A stretch of 64,000 nt of DNA from a bacterium (lineage in GTDB: Bacteria; Campylobacterota; Campylobacteria; Campylobacterales; Sulfurimonadaceae): NCBI GenBank assembly GCA_018825665.1, contig JAHJEG010000049.1:34528-98527 (forward strand), read 5' to 3'. Below, in pieces: positions 27,089 to 36,450 of this stretch. Positions within the stretch are counted from its first letter, which is position 1. Each line of letters begins with the position of its first letter. The position numbers and the translations under genes were made by a program. The notes below the pieces were generated by a model that was not told where the DNA came from, did no database searches, and was given only the letters and a program-made list of their open reading frames with translations.

Positions 27089-28312
27089 ATGAATGTAGAT
27101 ACAATGAGACATATTGACCATTATGCAGGTGTTCCGCTTACTTTTATCGGTACACTCATAAAAAAATCTGTTCACTTTTTCGTTCCGCCTAAAAAAATAA
27201 AACCAAAAAATGTTCTTTTAATTGAACTCTCAGAAATGGGCAGTGCAATCATTGTTGATCCTGCTATGAGAAAAATAAAAGAAAATATCGATGGTGAATT
27301 GTTTTTCGTTATTTTTTCAAAGAACAAGGTAAGTCTTCAGCTTCTTGAGACTGTAAAAGAGGAAAATATCTTCACAATAGATGAGAGCGGACTTATCCCT
27401 TTGGCCACGAGTTCATTGGCATTCTTAAAATGGTGTAGAGAAAAAGAGATTGATTCTGTTATAGACCTGGAACTTTTCTCAAGATTTACCGCCCTTCTTA
27501 CTGCGGCATGTGGAGCTGTCAATACCGTCGGTTTTCATGCCTTTCATAACGAAGGACTTTACAGAGGAGATTTTTTAAGCAAAAAAGTCGCTTATAATTC
27601 CCATCAGCATATAGCAAAAAACTTTATCGCGCTTGTAGATGCGCTCTTTAGCGAAAAACAGGAACTTCCATTTACGAAAAGAATCATCTCTGATGAAGAG
27701 ATAGTTATAGCAAAAGCCACAATCAGCGATGAGGAAAAAGAAAACGTTATAGCTGTGATTACCGAAAAATATGAAGGTTTTGAGAAAGAAAAGAATCCCG
27801 TTATCCTTGTTAATTCAAATGCCTCGGATCTTCTTCCCCAACGTCGCTGGGATAAAGAAAACTACGGTGATGTTATTACAAAGATTCTAGCCTACAATCC
27901 ACATGCCATAGTGCTTCTCACTGGTGCGCCTGCCGAGAAGGAAGGTGCCCAGCTTTTAACTGATTATGTGAATGATACACGATGTATAAATTTTGCCGGT
28001 GCGGTTAAATTCTTACAGTTGCCTGCCCTGTACAGCGTAAGCAAGTTTATGCTTACAAACGATTCCGGACCTGCGCATTTTGCTTCGATTACAGATATGC
28101 ATACCTTTGTTATCTTTGGACCTGAAACGCCTGCTCTTTACAGTTCGCTCGGGCCTACTACACCGATTTATGCAGGTATGTCCTGCAGCCCGTGTGTAAG
28201 TGCTTCGAACCATAGAAAAACACCTTGTTCCGACAATCAATGTATCCAAGTTATCACGCCTGACTGGGTATTTAATACACTTAAATTTAAACTTGATGAA
28301 CTTAACAGCTAA
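27089..28312 (+). CDS. Glycosyltransferase family 9 (heptosyltransferase-like)
   Basis: The 407-residue protein shows the GT9 two-domain pattern: VLLIELSEMGSAIIVDPAMR at the N-terminus, SNASDLLPQRRWDKENYGDV in the middle and FMLTNDSGPAHFASI with TFVIFGPETPALYSSLGP near the C-terminus. Two cysteine clusters follow (SCSPCVSASNHRKTPCSDNQC), a CSPC/CxxxxC pattern also seen in other GT9 members. It probably adds a heptose or similar sugar to a lipid carrier in the cytoplasm. It overlaps the next GT39 gene by 17 bases. Confidence 0.87.
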   Translation: MNVDTMRHIDHYAGVPLTFIGTLIKKSVHFFVPPKKIKPKNVLLIELSEMGSAIIVDPAMRKIKENIDGELFFVIFSKNKVSLQLLETVKEENIFTIDESGLIPLATSSLAFLKWCREKEIDSVIDLELFSRFTALLTAACGAVNTVGFHAFHNEGLYRGDFLSKKVAYNSHQHIAKNFIALVDALFSEKQELPFTKRIISDEEIVIAKATISDEEKENVIAVITEKYEGFEKEKNPVILVNSNASDLLPQRRWDKENYGDVITKILAYNPHAIVLLTGAPAEKEGAQLLTDYVNDTRCINFAGAVKFLQLPALYSVSKFMLTNDSGPAHFASITDMHTFVIFGPETPALYSSLGPTTPIYAGMSCSPCVSASNHRKTPCSDNQCIQVITPDWVFNTLKFKLDELNS

Positions 28313-29735
28313 AGAGCATCAAAACTTTTTAATCTTCATCTCTTTTGTAGCCTTTTTAAGGCTGCTGCTCTCTGCGTTTGTCGGTTTGGGCGTTGATGAA
28401 GCCCACTATGTTCTTTATGCCCTAAATCTTGATTTAAGCTATTTTGATCATCCCCCTTTGGTTGGATGGATTCAGTATCTTTTTACCTCTGTCTTCGGCT
28501 CAGGTGAGTTTGGATCCCGCGTGGCCGCTATTATCATAGGTTTTATGACTTCTGTATTTATCTACAGACTTGTCTATGATATCGGTAAAAACGCTTCCCA
28601 TGCCTTTATTGCTGTTTTGGCGCTGCATGCCTCCTTTTTATTCAATGCCCTTTTTATTATGCTTATGCCCGACACATTGCTTTTTTTACTTCTGCTTCCA
28701 ATTATATTTACGACCGTCGCGATTGAAAAATACAATCAGCGCAGCATGTGGATTCTATTGGCGATACTTCTTGGACTCGCCGGTCTCTCCAAATATACTG
28801 CCGTTTTATTTGTTGTCCCTATTATTTTATATTTCATCCTCAAAAAAAGATATCAGTTTTTTTATTCACTCAATATTCTTATCACAATTGTAATCTCTCT
28901 GGCTATCATATCTCCCGTGATTATTTGGAATATACAAAACGACTGGTCGAGTTTTGCGTACCAGAGTGAGCATGTAGTCGGTAAAAGCGGTATAGGATGG
29001 AGTGGTTTTTTCAGCTCCATTGCGGCTCAAATCGGGGCTTATAATCCATTTTTGTTCCCTCTTGCCTTTTATGGACTCTATAAAGCGTTTCGAAGCAAAA
29101 ACGACACACTCTTTTTAAGTTCACTCTTTGGGCTTGTTCTGATTGCCTTTTTCACCTATGCCTCCTTGTATAAAACAGCTCTTCCCCATTGGAGCGCATT
29201 GTTTTATATGCTCTTTATACCCATTGGCTCTTATTATCTGCTGCAGAGTTTTAAACCGGCTCTGAAGTATCTTAAATTTTCCATAGGTTTTGGACTGATT
29301 CTAAGCACCCTTGCCTATGCGGAACTCGGATTCAAATTTTTGCCGCTGCCGGACTATCAATCACTTCACCGTGATATTTACGGCTGGGATACGATCATGA
29401 AAAAAGCAAATGCCCAACTCACAGATACAAAGACACAGGCTATAGCCGTGACAAACTGGACGCTTGCATCAAGAGCTATTTACTATAACCGCGGATATAA
29501 CTCCTCTGTGTATCTTATCGATGACAGGAGCGACCAGTTTGATATTTGGGAGCATGACAGTGCCATAGGCAAAGACCTGCTGATTATAAACACCCATTTT
29601 TTTCAAAAAGACATAGCAAAATATATGCAGTGCGATGCGGTGATTACAAACAGCAGCTTTGATATAATCTTGAATCAGCATAAGGTCAATACCATAACTT
29701 TAAGCAGATGCAAAAACTTTCAAGGGCTTCGATGA
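28296..29735 (+). CDS. Glycosyltransferase family 39 / ArnT-like membrane protein (2)
   Basis: Second GT39-type protein of the cluster, 479 residues, with ~10 spans and the same active-site pattern: GLGVDEAHYVLYA, DLSYFDHPPLVGWI and MLMPDTLLFLLL. It is clearly related to the protein at 24700 but diverged enough to suggest a different acceptor. The ATG at 28296, inside the end of the GT9 gene, begins the conserved sequence; longer in-frame starts run through the GT9 coding region and are rejected. Confidence 0.87.
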   Translation: MNLTAKEHQNFLIFISFVAFLRLLLSAFVGLGVDEAHYVLYALNLDLSYFDHPPLVGWIQYLFTSVFGSGEFGSRVAAIIIGFMTSVFIYRLVYDIGKNASHAFIAVLALHASFLFNALFIMLMPDTLLFLLLLPIIFTTVAIEKYNQRSMWILLAILLGLAGLSKYTAVLFVVPIILYFILKKRYQFFYSLNILITIVISLAIISPVIIWNIQNDWSSFAYQSEHVVGKSGIGWSGFFSSIAAQIGAYNPFLFPLAFYGLYKAFRSKNDTLFLSSLFGLVLIAFFTYASLYKTALPHWSALFYMLFIPIGSYYLLQSFKPALKYLKFSIGFGLILSTLAYAELGFKFLPLPDYQSLHRDIYGWDTIMKKANAQLTDTKTQAIAVTNWTLASRAIYYNRGYNSSVYLIDDRSDQFDIWEHDSAIGKDLLIINTHFFQKDIAKYMQCDAVITNSSFDIILNQHKVNTITLSRCKNFQGLR

Positions 29736-30394
29736 TATTTTCAAAAAAACAGTATTTTTTCTATATTACATCTTTACTCTCGCTTCTTCTTATCTCCTAT
29801 TTTTTTATTGACAAGGAGCTTGCGAAATACTTTCTGGCAAATATACAAACGTATGAGCGTATAGGTGATTTTATAAGCATATGGGGAGAATCCCACTGGT
29901 ACATCGGTGCTGCGATTATAGGGTTCGCGGTATTTAAAAAATATAAAAAGAATCTGCTTTATGCGAACAGGTTTTTGTTTTTACTCTATATAAATCTTTT
30001 TTCCGGAATCATAAGCCTAGCTCTTAAATGGCTTTTTGGAAGAATAAGACCTTGGGGGCTTAGAGACGGCGGAGATTCATTTGGATTTTTGGTATTTCAA
30101 AATTTCGACCTGGGTTTTATAGAAAAAATAAAATATCAGTTTATCACGCTTGCGGATGCGCCAACCACCTACACATCCTTTCCCTCGGGGCATACCACGA
30201 CAGTTTTTGCTGTTTTTACGTATCTGAGCCTTTTTTTTCCAAAATATTTATGGCTTTGGCTGAGTTTGGCAATCATCCTGGCATCAAGCAGACTGCTTGC
30301 AAACGACCATTTTTTAAGTGATATCTTTGCCGGTGTTCTTATCGGTACGGTTTCTACCATGTTTTTATATTCCAAAATGAGAGAAAAATTATGA
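29732..30394 (+). CDS. PAP2-family membrane phosphatase
   Basis: Type 2 phosphatidic-acid phosphatase. All three signature pieces are visible: KWLFGRIRPWG, SFPSGHTTTVFA and ASSRLLANDHFLSDIFAG. About six membrane spans in 220 residues. Such enzymes dephosphorylate undecaprenyl diphosphate, lipid A or phosphatidic acid at the outer face of the inner membrane. The start is the ATG of the ATGA overlap with the preceding gene, with AAGGG six bases before; the ATG at 29708 is less likely. Confidence 0.88.
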   Translation: MIFSKKQYFFYITSLLSLLLISYFFIDKELAKYFLANIQTYERIGDFISIWGESHWYIGAAIIGFAVFKKYKKNLLYANRFLFLLYINLFSGIISLALKWLFGRIRPWGLRDGGDSFGFLVFQNFDLGFIEKIKYQFITLADAPTTYTSFPSGHTTTVFAVFTYLSLFFPKYLWLWLSLAIILASSRLLANDHFLSDIFAGVLIGTVSTMFLYSKMREKL

Positions 30395-31704
30395 TGAAGT
30401 ATCTAAAAAGGGTTCTTCTCTTCATAGTCGCAGTAGTTGTACTCTACGGCGTGGGGAGACTGGGCGTAGTGACTTATGACAGTTACCGTTTTGTTGAGCG
30501 TCAGCCCTATATGGTTTTGCAGACACAGGACTCTCTCACGATAAAGTGGCAAACTCCAAAAAAAGAGATAGGCAAGGTTCAATACGGCTTTTTTCAGGAT
30601 ACTTTAAATAATTCCTTAAGCGAAGAAAAAGCTACAGACAAACACCAGATACAGATTCAGGGTCTAAAAGAGTGTACCAAGTATTTTTACTCCGTAAGCT
30701 CCGAATCCATGGATATTGACAATACAAACAGAAGCTTTACCACCTTGTGCAAGAATGCAGACGCACAGAAAATATGGGTAATCGGTGACAGCGGGAAAAA
30801 AGGCAAGGCTCAAACACAGGTCTATGAGCAGATGCTAAAATCTATAGACAATGACTTCAATCAGCTTGACATGTGGATTTTGCTTGGAGACAATGCCTAT
30901 AGAAGCGGTACACAAAAACAATATAACAAGGCGATGTTTGAACCCTATAAAGAGCTGGTAAAACGTTTTGCCCCTGTAGTCGTATACGGCAACCACGATG
31001 CCAGACGCTGGGCTTTTTTTGAGATATTTGATTTTCCAGCAGAAGGACAAAGCGGAGGACTAAGAAGCGACTCCCAAAACTACTATGCGATAGACAACGG
31101 CAACATCCATTTTGTAGTACTTGACAGTGAAGATACGGACAGGTCCGCTGATGGAGCCATGGCTCAGTGGCTAAAAAAAGATTTGCAGGCAAATAAAAAA
31201 CCCTGGACTATAGTGCTTTTTCATACACCTCCTTACTCCGATGGAGGGCATAAGTCCGACAGCGCCTATGACAGCGGAGGGCGGCTTAAAGATATGAGAG
31301 AAAATTTCGTACCTATTTTTGATGCATATGGAGTCGATTTGGTTCTCAGCGGTCATTCCCATGATTATGAACGCTCAAAACTTTTGATAAACCATACAGG
31401 GACGAGCAAAACATTCGACCCGAAAAAACACATCGTCCAAGACAAGGGCTCATGTTACACCAAGCCCTACAAGGCAGGCCAAAACAGCGGTACAGTCTAT
31501 CAGGTATGCGGCTCTTCCTCCAAACTCGACCATGCAGATCTAAAACACCCTGCACTTGCCTTTAGTTTTGAGAAGATGGGTTCGCTTGTCCTTGATGTGA
31601 CACCGACCACGCTCCATTCAAAATTTCTCACGATTGATGGTACAATCGCAGACGAATTTACAATTAGAAAAGACACTTCCACATGCCAGAAAGGAACAAA
31701 ATGA
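30391..31704 (+). CDS. Secreted metallophosphatase, purple acid phosphatase-like
   Basis: An N-terminal membrane anchor (~residues 8-25) is followed by a small fibronectin-like domain typical of purple acid phosphatases ([18 protein letters not shown]) and a calcineurin-like domain: [44 protein letters not shown] and [13 protein letters not shown]. All metal-ligand motifs are present. Located in the periplasm or on the inner membrane; substrate unknown. It overlaps PAP2 (ATGA) upstream and glmU (ATGA) downstream. Confidence 0.87.
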   Translation: MMKYLKRVLLFIVAVVVLYGVGRLGVVTYDSYRFVERQPYMVLQTQDSLTIKWQTPKKEIGKVQYGFFQDTLNNSLSEEKATDKHQIQIQGLKECTKYFYSVSSESMDIDNTNRSFTTLCKNADAQKIWVIGDSGKKGKAQTQVYEQMLKSIDNDFNQLDMWILLGDNAYRSGTQKQYNKAMFEPYKELVKRFAPVVVYGNHDARRWAFFEIFDFPAEGQSGGLRSDSQNYYAIDNGNIHFVVLDSEDTDRSADGAMAQWLKKDLQANKKPWTIVLFHTPPYSDGGHKSDSAYDSGGRLKDMRENFVPIFDAYGVDLVLSGHSHDYERSKLLINHTGTSKTFDPKKHIVQDKGSCYTKPYKAGQNSGTVYQVCGSSSKLDHADLKHPALAFSFEKMGSLVLDVTPTTLHSKFLTIDGTIADEFTIRKDTSTCQKGTK

Positions 31705-33002
31705 AAGACAAAATAAGTATAATAATCTTAGCTGCAGGAAAAGGCAGCCGTATGAAATCTCCAAAAGCAAAGGTCTTGCACTCCATATCCGGAAAGCCGA
31801 TGCTTTACCATATCATAAAAGCTTCACGTGAGATATCCAATGATATCAGCGTGGTTATTGCCCACCAAAAAGAGGAAGTGCAAAAGCAGATGGAGAGCTT
31901 TTTTGATGATATAAACTTTGTCGTACAAGATGCGGACAACTTCCCGGGAACCGGCGGAGCTATGAAAAACATCGCGCCTAAAAATGAAAAAGTCCTGGTT
32001 TTAAATGGAGATATGCCACTTATCACTGCCGATGCGCTCCAAGGTTTTTTGGAGACGCAAGCCGACATAATCATGTCTATATTTGATTTGCAAAATCCTG
32101 ACGGATACGGCCGCGTTATTATTGAAGATGCTCAGGTACAAAGAATAGTCGAACAAAAAGACGCATCCGAAGATGAGCTTGAAGTTACGAGTGTAAATGC
32201 GGGGATTTACGCATTCTCCAAAGATGTCATCGAAAAATATATCCCTTTGCTTGAAAACAACAACGCTCAGAAGGAGTTTTACCTCACAGATGTTATCTCA
32301 ATGGCAAGAGCCGATGGGCTTAATATCGCCCCGCTTTTGGTTGATGAGGAGCATTTCAAGGGTATAAACTCAAAACTCGACCTGGCTGTTGCAGAAGAGA
32401 TTATGCAGGACAAGATTAAATCCTTTTGGATGAATGCCGGTGTCATCATGCAGCTTCCCGCTACCGTCTATATCGAAGAGGGTGTGCTATTTGAAGGGGA
32501 ATGTATCGTAGAAAACGGCTGCAGGATTACGGGCAACACCCTGATCCAAAACTCCATCATCAAGTCGGGAAGCGTTATTGAAGAGAGCATCGTAAAAAAT
32601 TCGGATGTGGGTCCTCTAGCGCATCTACGCCCTGCTTCGCACATAGAAGACACACATATAGGAAACTTCGTAGAGGTAAAAAAGAGTACGCTAAAAGGGG
32701 TAAAAGCGGGTCATCTAAGCTATCTCGGCGATTCCATCATAGATGAGGGAACAAACATAGGGGCAGGCACGATAACATGCAATTATGACGGCATTAAAAA
32801 ATATCAGACCATCATAGGCAAGAATGTTTTTGTAGGAAGCGACACGCAGCTTATTGCCCCGCTCACGATAGAAGATGATGTAATGATAGCGGCCGGAAGC
32901 ACGGTTACAAGCGGAAAAGTGGAAAAAGGTTCCCTTGCCATAAGCAGAACAAAGATGAAGACAATCAAAGATTTTTATTATAAGTTTTTTGCAAAGAAGT
33001 AA
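31701..33002 (+). CDS. glmU: Bifunctional N-acetylglucosamine-1-phosphate uridyltransferase / glucosamine-1-phosphate acetyltransferase
   Basis: Makes UDP-GlcNAc for peptidoglycan and LPS. N-terminal nucleotidyltransferase: [39 protein letters not shown]-terminal left-handed beta-helix with acetyltransferase residues: [43 protein letters not shown]. At 433 residues it is full length. Start: ATG at 31701 has AGGAA six bases upstream and an ATGA overlap with the preceding gene; the ATG at 31683 lies inside a TTCCACATGCC motif and is less likely. Confidence 0.95.
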   Translation: MKDKISIIILAAGKGSRMKSPKAKVLHSISGKPMLYHIIKASREISNDISVVIAHQKEEVQKQMESFFDDINFVVQDADNFPGTGGAMKNIAPKNEKVLVLNGDMPLITADALQGFLETQADIIMSIFDLQNPDGYGRVIIEDAQVQRIVEQKDASEDELEVTSVNAGIYAFSKDVIEKYIPLLENNNAQKEFYLTDVISMARADGLNIAPLLVDEEHFKGINSKLDLAVAEEIMQDKIKSFWMNAGVIMQLPATVYIEEGVLFEGECIVENGCRITGNTLIQNSIIKSGSVIEESIVKNSDVGPLAHLRPASHIEDTHIGNFVEVKKSTLKGVKAGHLSYLGDSIIDEGTNIGAGTITCNYDGIKKYQTIIGKNVFVGSDTQLIAPLTIEDDVMIAAGSTVTSGKVEKGSLAISRTKMKTIKDFYYKFFAKK

Positions 33003-33020
33003 ACTTCCACATGCCGGAAC

Positions 33021-33044
33021 TATACTCCAGATATCTGGAGTATA
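33021..33044. terminator. 24-base perfect palindrome between convergent genes
   Basis: A 10-bp stem (TATACTCCAG with CTGGAGTATA) around ATAT lies between the glmU stop and the convergent lipoprotein gene ending at 33054. It is preceded at 33005-33015 by one copy of the TTCCACATGCC motif. There is no T tract; a bidirectional terminator is the simplest reading. Confidence 0.45.
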
Positions 33045-33053
33045 TAAAAGTCA

Positions 33054-34283
33054 TTATGGTGCCACAATAACCGGTGTTGTTACCAATGTTCCAAGAGAAC
33101 TCGTCTGAACGGCTTCATCCACAATCATTCTCAAATCTGCAAATACTTTGTCTGCAAGTGTACTGTACAAGACGGCATCGGCTTTTGTAAGCACTTCATC
33201 CGCCAGTGCTTTTTCAACCGCACCTTCAAACATTGTGCCAAACATAAAATTCGGATTTAAAAAACTGATACTCAAAGTCTCTCCCGTTGGGTCATTCTCA
33301 TCTACATATACGGTTATTTCACAAGGAAGTGCAGTTATATATTCGTTTCCGAGTTTTGTCGCCATTTTTGCATATTTTGGAGAACATGCCTCTGCTACAA
33401 ACACACCCGGTATCGCCAATGGTTCCGGTCTTCCGCTTCTCCAGGCCGAAGCATTGGATAAGCCCGGAACTCTGTTTTCGGCTGTTGAAGTATCATCCCC
33501 TAAAATTTCTATAATCTTGGCTGCAAGGGCTTTGTCATCCGTGCCTTTTACAAAAGCAGCTCCGCTTTGGAGTTTATAGGAGTACACTGTATAAGGACTT
33601 TTGTACGAGAGTCTCTCAATGTCTGCCGTATCCCATTTAGGTCCCATGGCAAGTGTTGATTCCGTATATGTTTCATTGTTATCATCCAAAGCAGCGACAA
33701 CCATACCTCTTATCTCGCTCTTAACCTGGCTTGCGACGCTCTTGAGCCCTGTTTTTTGAGTATCATTAAGATCACTGAAGAAAACTGAGAAAATAGCATC
33801 CGCATCCAGCATATCTACATAAATATTCGTACCGTCACTGTGCACGGAAACCTCACACGGAAGTGCCGAACCATGAAATCTGCCCGTATTTGTAGCCTGG
33901 GTTGCATACGCGCCGTTACATAACTCTATTACGCGGCTTGTCCCTGTGATGGCCGAACCCATGCCCGGAATAGGCAAGAGATCCGTCGTCTCATAGGTTT
34001 CGCCCGAAGCCGGATTTGCACCTGCTACAACCCAGTTGGTCGGATATCCAAGTCCCGACACGTTACTCTCATCCGTCGTTACCACATAGCTTGCTATCGT
34101 ATCCGCTACTGCAGGCACCTCTGCCCACGTTCCTGAGAGTACGGCTATCCTCTGATAAGGGGATATAGTCGATTCGGCTGCCGCAGGAGCCGCTGCGGTA
34201 TCATCACTGCCGCATCCAGAAAATCCGATTAAGAGCAAACTGCTCAACGCTATTGAGCCCAATATTTTTTTGTGTACTTTCAT
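33054..34283 (-). CDS. Lipoprotein with two tandem DUF302-like domains
   Basis: The signal peptide ends in a lipobox, LLIGFSGC, so Cys26 is probably lipidated. The remaining 380 residues contain two similar halves; each has a C-x-P-x-Y/A-like start and ends in an ALPCEVSVHSDGTNIYV or ALPCEITVYVDENDPTG segment followed by FSVFFSD or LNPNFMFGTMF, the DUF302 pattern. It lies directly downstream of the two-component system genes on the same strand, separated by a long inverted repeat. Function unknown; periplasmic and possibly regulated by that system. Confidence 0.78.
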   Translation of the reverse strand: MKVHKKILGSIALSSLLLIGFSGCGSDDTAAAPAAAESTISPYQRIAVLSGTWAEVPAVADTIASYVVTTDESNVSGLGYPTNWVVAGANPASGETYETTDLLPIPGMGSAITGTSRVIELCNGAYATQATNTGRFHGSALPCEVSVHSDGTNIYVDMLDADAIFSVFFSDLNDTQKTGLKSVASQVKSEIRGMVVAALDDNNETYTESTLAMGPKWDTADIERLSYKSPYTVYSYKLQSGAAFVKGTDDKALAAKIIEILGDDTSTAENRVPGLSNASAWRSGRPEPLAIPGVFVAEACSPKYAKMATKLGNEYITALPCEITVYVDENDPTGETLSISFLNPNFMFGTMFEGAVEKALADEVLTKADAVLYSTLADKVFADLRMIVDEAVQTSSLGTLVTTPVIVAP

Positions 34284-34328
34284 AAACTACTTCCTCTTTT
34301 TTTAAATGTTTTGAGCAGTTTACATATC

Positions 34329-34385
34329 TAAGATGAAAAAATCATGATATAAGTTATTTTTATTTTTCATGATTTTTTCATCTTA
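34329..34385. repeat. Long AT-rich inverted repeat, 19-bp arms
   Basis: The arm at 34329-34347 (TAAGATGAAAAAATCATGA) is perfectly complementary to 34367-34385, with a 19-base loop. It lies after the histidine kinase stop (34404) and 46 bases upstream of the DUF302 lipoprotein start. It may be an operator, a terminator, or both. Each arm contains TCATGA and TTCATC half-sites about ten bases apart. Confidence 0.75.
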
Positions 34386-34403
34386 AAAAGATAGAAGCAA
34401 AGG

Positions 34404-35633
34404 CTAGAGTTTACAATTGTCGTGAATCTGGTCTTTAAATGTGACGATAGTATAGAACATCCCCTCTTTTTCCTCCACACTGTACTCATAATCAAGCTGT
34501 TCTGCAAGTCGTTCTATAAGTTTAAGACCTATATGGGAACTAAAGAGAATCTCATCGCTCTCAAATCCGATCTCATTTACAATTTTTAGCTGGTACTTTT
34601 GGGAATCTACATAGGTGCTGATAGTAGTGCCGTTTTTAGTATGCATGAAAATATTCTCAAATATGGCCTGCATAACACGTCCCATCGCTTCTTTGTGTAT
34701 ATAGATACTAAAATCGTCTTCCAGATTTGAAACCATTTTAAGCTTTTTCTTTTCCAAAATAGGTCTGAAGAGTCTTTGCATCATATCACACTGGTTTTGC
34801 ATCTGCACATACTCTTTTGATTGTTTGATATCCCACTCTATCGCTTTTAAAAATATCAGCTCGCGCAGTTTATTGCTGATTGTAGAGATATCCCTGGTGC
34901 TCTCTTTTACAAACTCGCCTTTTGGCATATTGCTTTTATCATACAGAGCCAGTCTCGCCTTTAAGATTGCAATCGGCGCTTTTATCTCATGCGCGGCTTC
35001 TTTGAAGATATCTTGTTTTTCTTTGCATAAGAGCTTGTTGTTTTGCTGAAGTTCAAGTATTGCCTCTTTGAGAGCGTTCACCTCATAGCTCCCATTGCAT
35101 TTTGGCAGCAGAGCACTTTGGGACGCATTATGACAGTAGTCCACCAAACACTTCAGAGGCAGGAACATCTTCTGTATAAGAAGATAAAAGATCCCTATAA
35201 TCAAGCCCAAACCGATCAGAAGAAGTATGCTTATATTCAAAACAAGGGAGTATACTTTCTCGTCAATATTTTTAGATGATGAATCGATCACCAAATAACG
35301 CCCATCGGGCAATTTTTGAGAGACGCTCAAGAATGCGGCATCCTGCTCCGGGGAGTCGAGAAAACTGAATTCAAACTCTCTTATCTTTTCCAAAAAGCTC
35401 GCTTCGTGATAACTCTCGCTCAAATTGAGCATCTCTTTTAGACTCTCGGGCGACTGATTGTAAAGTCCGTGCTCGATGATGTCATCAGCAACGATATGCA
35501 TTGTGTTTAGCAGCTCGTTTTGAAGTGATTTTTTATGATCGAGTACCACAAAAGCCCCAAGCATAATAACAAGAAGCGTAACACTGATGCTGATGTATAC
35601 CAAAATTGTGGTTTGTATGGAGTACTTATTCAA
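34404..35633 (-). CDS. Membrane sensor histidine kinase
   Basis: Two membrane spans (~residues 10-32 and 143-168) flank a periplasmic sensor of ~110 residues. The H box is FKEAAHEIKAPIAILKARL. The N box is recognisable (VMQAIFENIFMHTKNG), and GLKLIERLAEQLDYEYSVEE is the G2 region, but the DxGxG of the G1 box appears only as VNEIGFES, so the ATP lid is diverged. TTG start inside the response-regulator stop region (8-base overlap) with AGAGGA upstream. Partner of the regulator at 35626-36273. Confidence 0.88.
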   Translation of the reverse strand: MNKYSIQTTILVYISISVTLLVIMLGAFVVLDHKKSLQNELLNTMHIVADDIIEHGLYNQSPESLKEMLNLSESYHEASFLEKIREFEFSFLDSPEQDAAFLSVSQKLPDGRYLVIDSSSKNIDEKVYSLVLNISILLLIGLGLIIGIFYLLIQKMFLPLKCLVDYCHNASQSALLPKCNGSYEVNALKEAILELQQNNKLLCKEKQDIFKEAAHEIKAPIAILKARLALYDKSNMPKGEFVKESTRDISTISNKLRELIFLKAIEWDIKQSKEYVQMQNQCDMMQRLFRPILEKKKLKMVSNLEDDFSIYIHKEAMGRVMQAIFENIFMHTKNGTTISTYVDSQKYQLKIVNEIGFESDEILFSSHIGLKLIERLAEQLDYEYSVEEKEGMFYTIVTFKDQIHDNCKL

Positions 35634-36273
35634 TTGTATATCCTCTTGTCTTTATTGTTTTTATGATAGAAACAGGCAATTTTTTTCTTATATGCCCGAT
35701 TGTGACATCAATGGTGTTGGAAGAGATGTTTTGGGGATTGATATACAGGGCATCCAAAAGTTCATCTTTTGAGACGATCTGGCCTTTTTTTTGCAAAAGA
35801 TAGAATAAAAGGTTGCTTTCTTTTTTACTTAAGGCTATTGCCTCATTTTCGTATTCTATTGTTTTTGCATTCGTATCGCATACAAGTCCCATGACATTCA
35901 GTTGCGGCAGTGCCTGATTTCTTCTTCCCTGCACATAGATGCGCGCCAAGAGTTCATCATTGTCAAAAGGTTTGTCAAGATAATCATCAGCACCCAGATT
36001 CAGCCCCTCTATCTTGTCCGTAATGCTGTCATAGGCACTTATAACGATTATCCCCGTTGCGGGGTTTTTACTTTTTATATCGCCTATGACCTCAAGACCG
36101 ATATCATCTCCATGAAGATTTCTGTCTAAGAGCACAACATCATAATTATACTGCGCTATACATTCCCTGGCCTCATCTATGTTGTTTACAATGTCCAGCC
36201 TAAAATGGGCACGAAGGTAACTGCCCACAAGTCGGGCGAGTATAGGATCATCTTCTAGCATTAATAAACGCAT
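35626..36273 (-). CDS. OmpR-family response regulator
   Basis: A receiver domain (residues 1-115) with acidic pocket LEDD, phosphoacceptor Asp in VVLLDRNLHGDD and conserved Lys in DYLDKPFDNDE is followed by a winged-helix DNA-binding domain (ALSKKESNLLFYLLQKKGQ; TIDVTIGHIRKKL). 215 residues. Cotranscribed with the kinase, to which it is translationally coupled. Likely targets include the inverted repeat at 34329-34385. Confidence 0.92.
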   Translation of the reverse strand: MRLLMLEDDPILARLVGSYLRAHFRLDIVNNIDEARECIAQYNYDVVLLDRNLHGDDIGLEVIGDIKSKNPATGIIVISAYDSITDKIEGLNLGADDYLDKPFDNDELLARIYVQGRRNQALPQLNVMGLVCDTNAKTIEYENEAIALSKKESNLLFYLLQKKGQIVSKDELLDALYINPQNISSNTIDVTIGHIRKKLPVSIIKTIKTRGYTIE

Positions 36274-36450
36274 ATAAACCCCTTTTTATAGTATAAGGCT
36301 ATTATAACAAATAATTATTATCAATTTCTTAGCGGCTTCACCAAAAAAGCGGATTAATCCTTTTAAATATTTTAATGCTAAAATACAGCCCAAATTATTA
36401 TATAAGATAGTTTAGTATATAAACCAGCAGATAAATACATAAGGCTAAAA

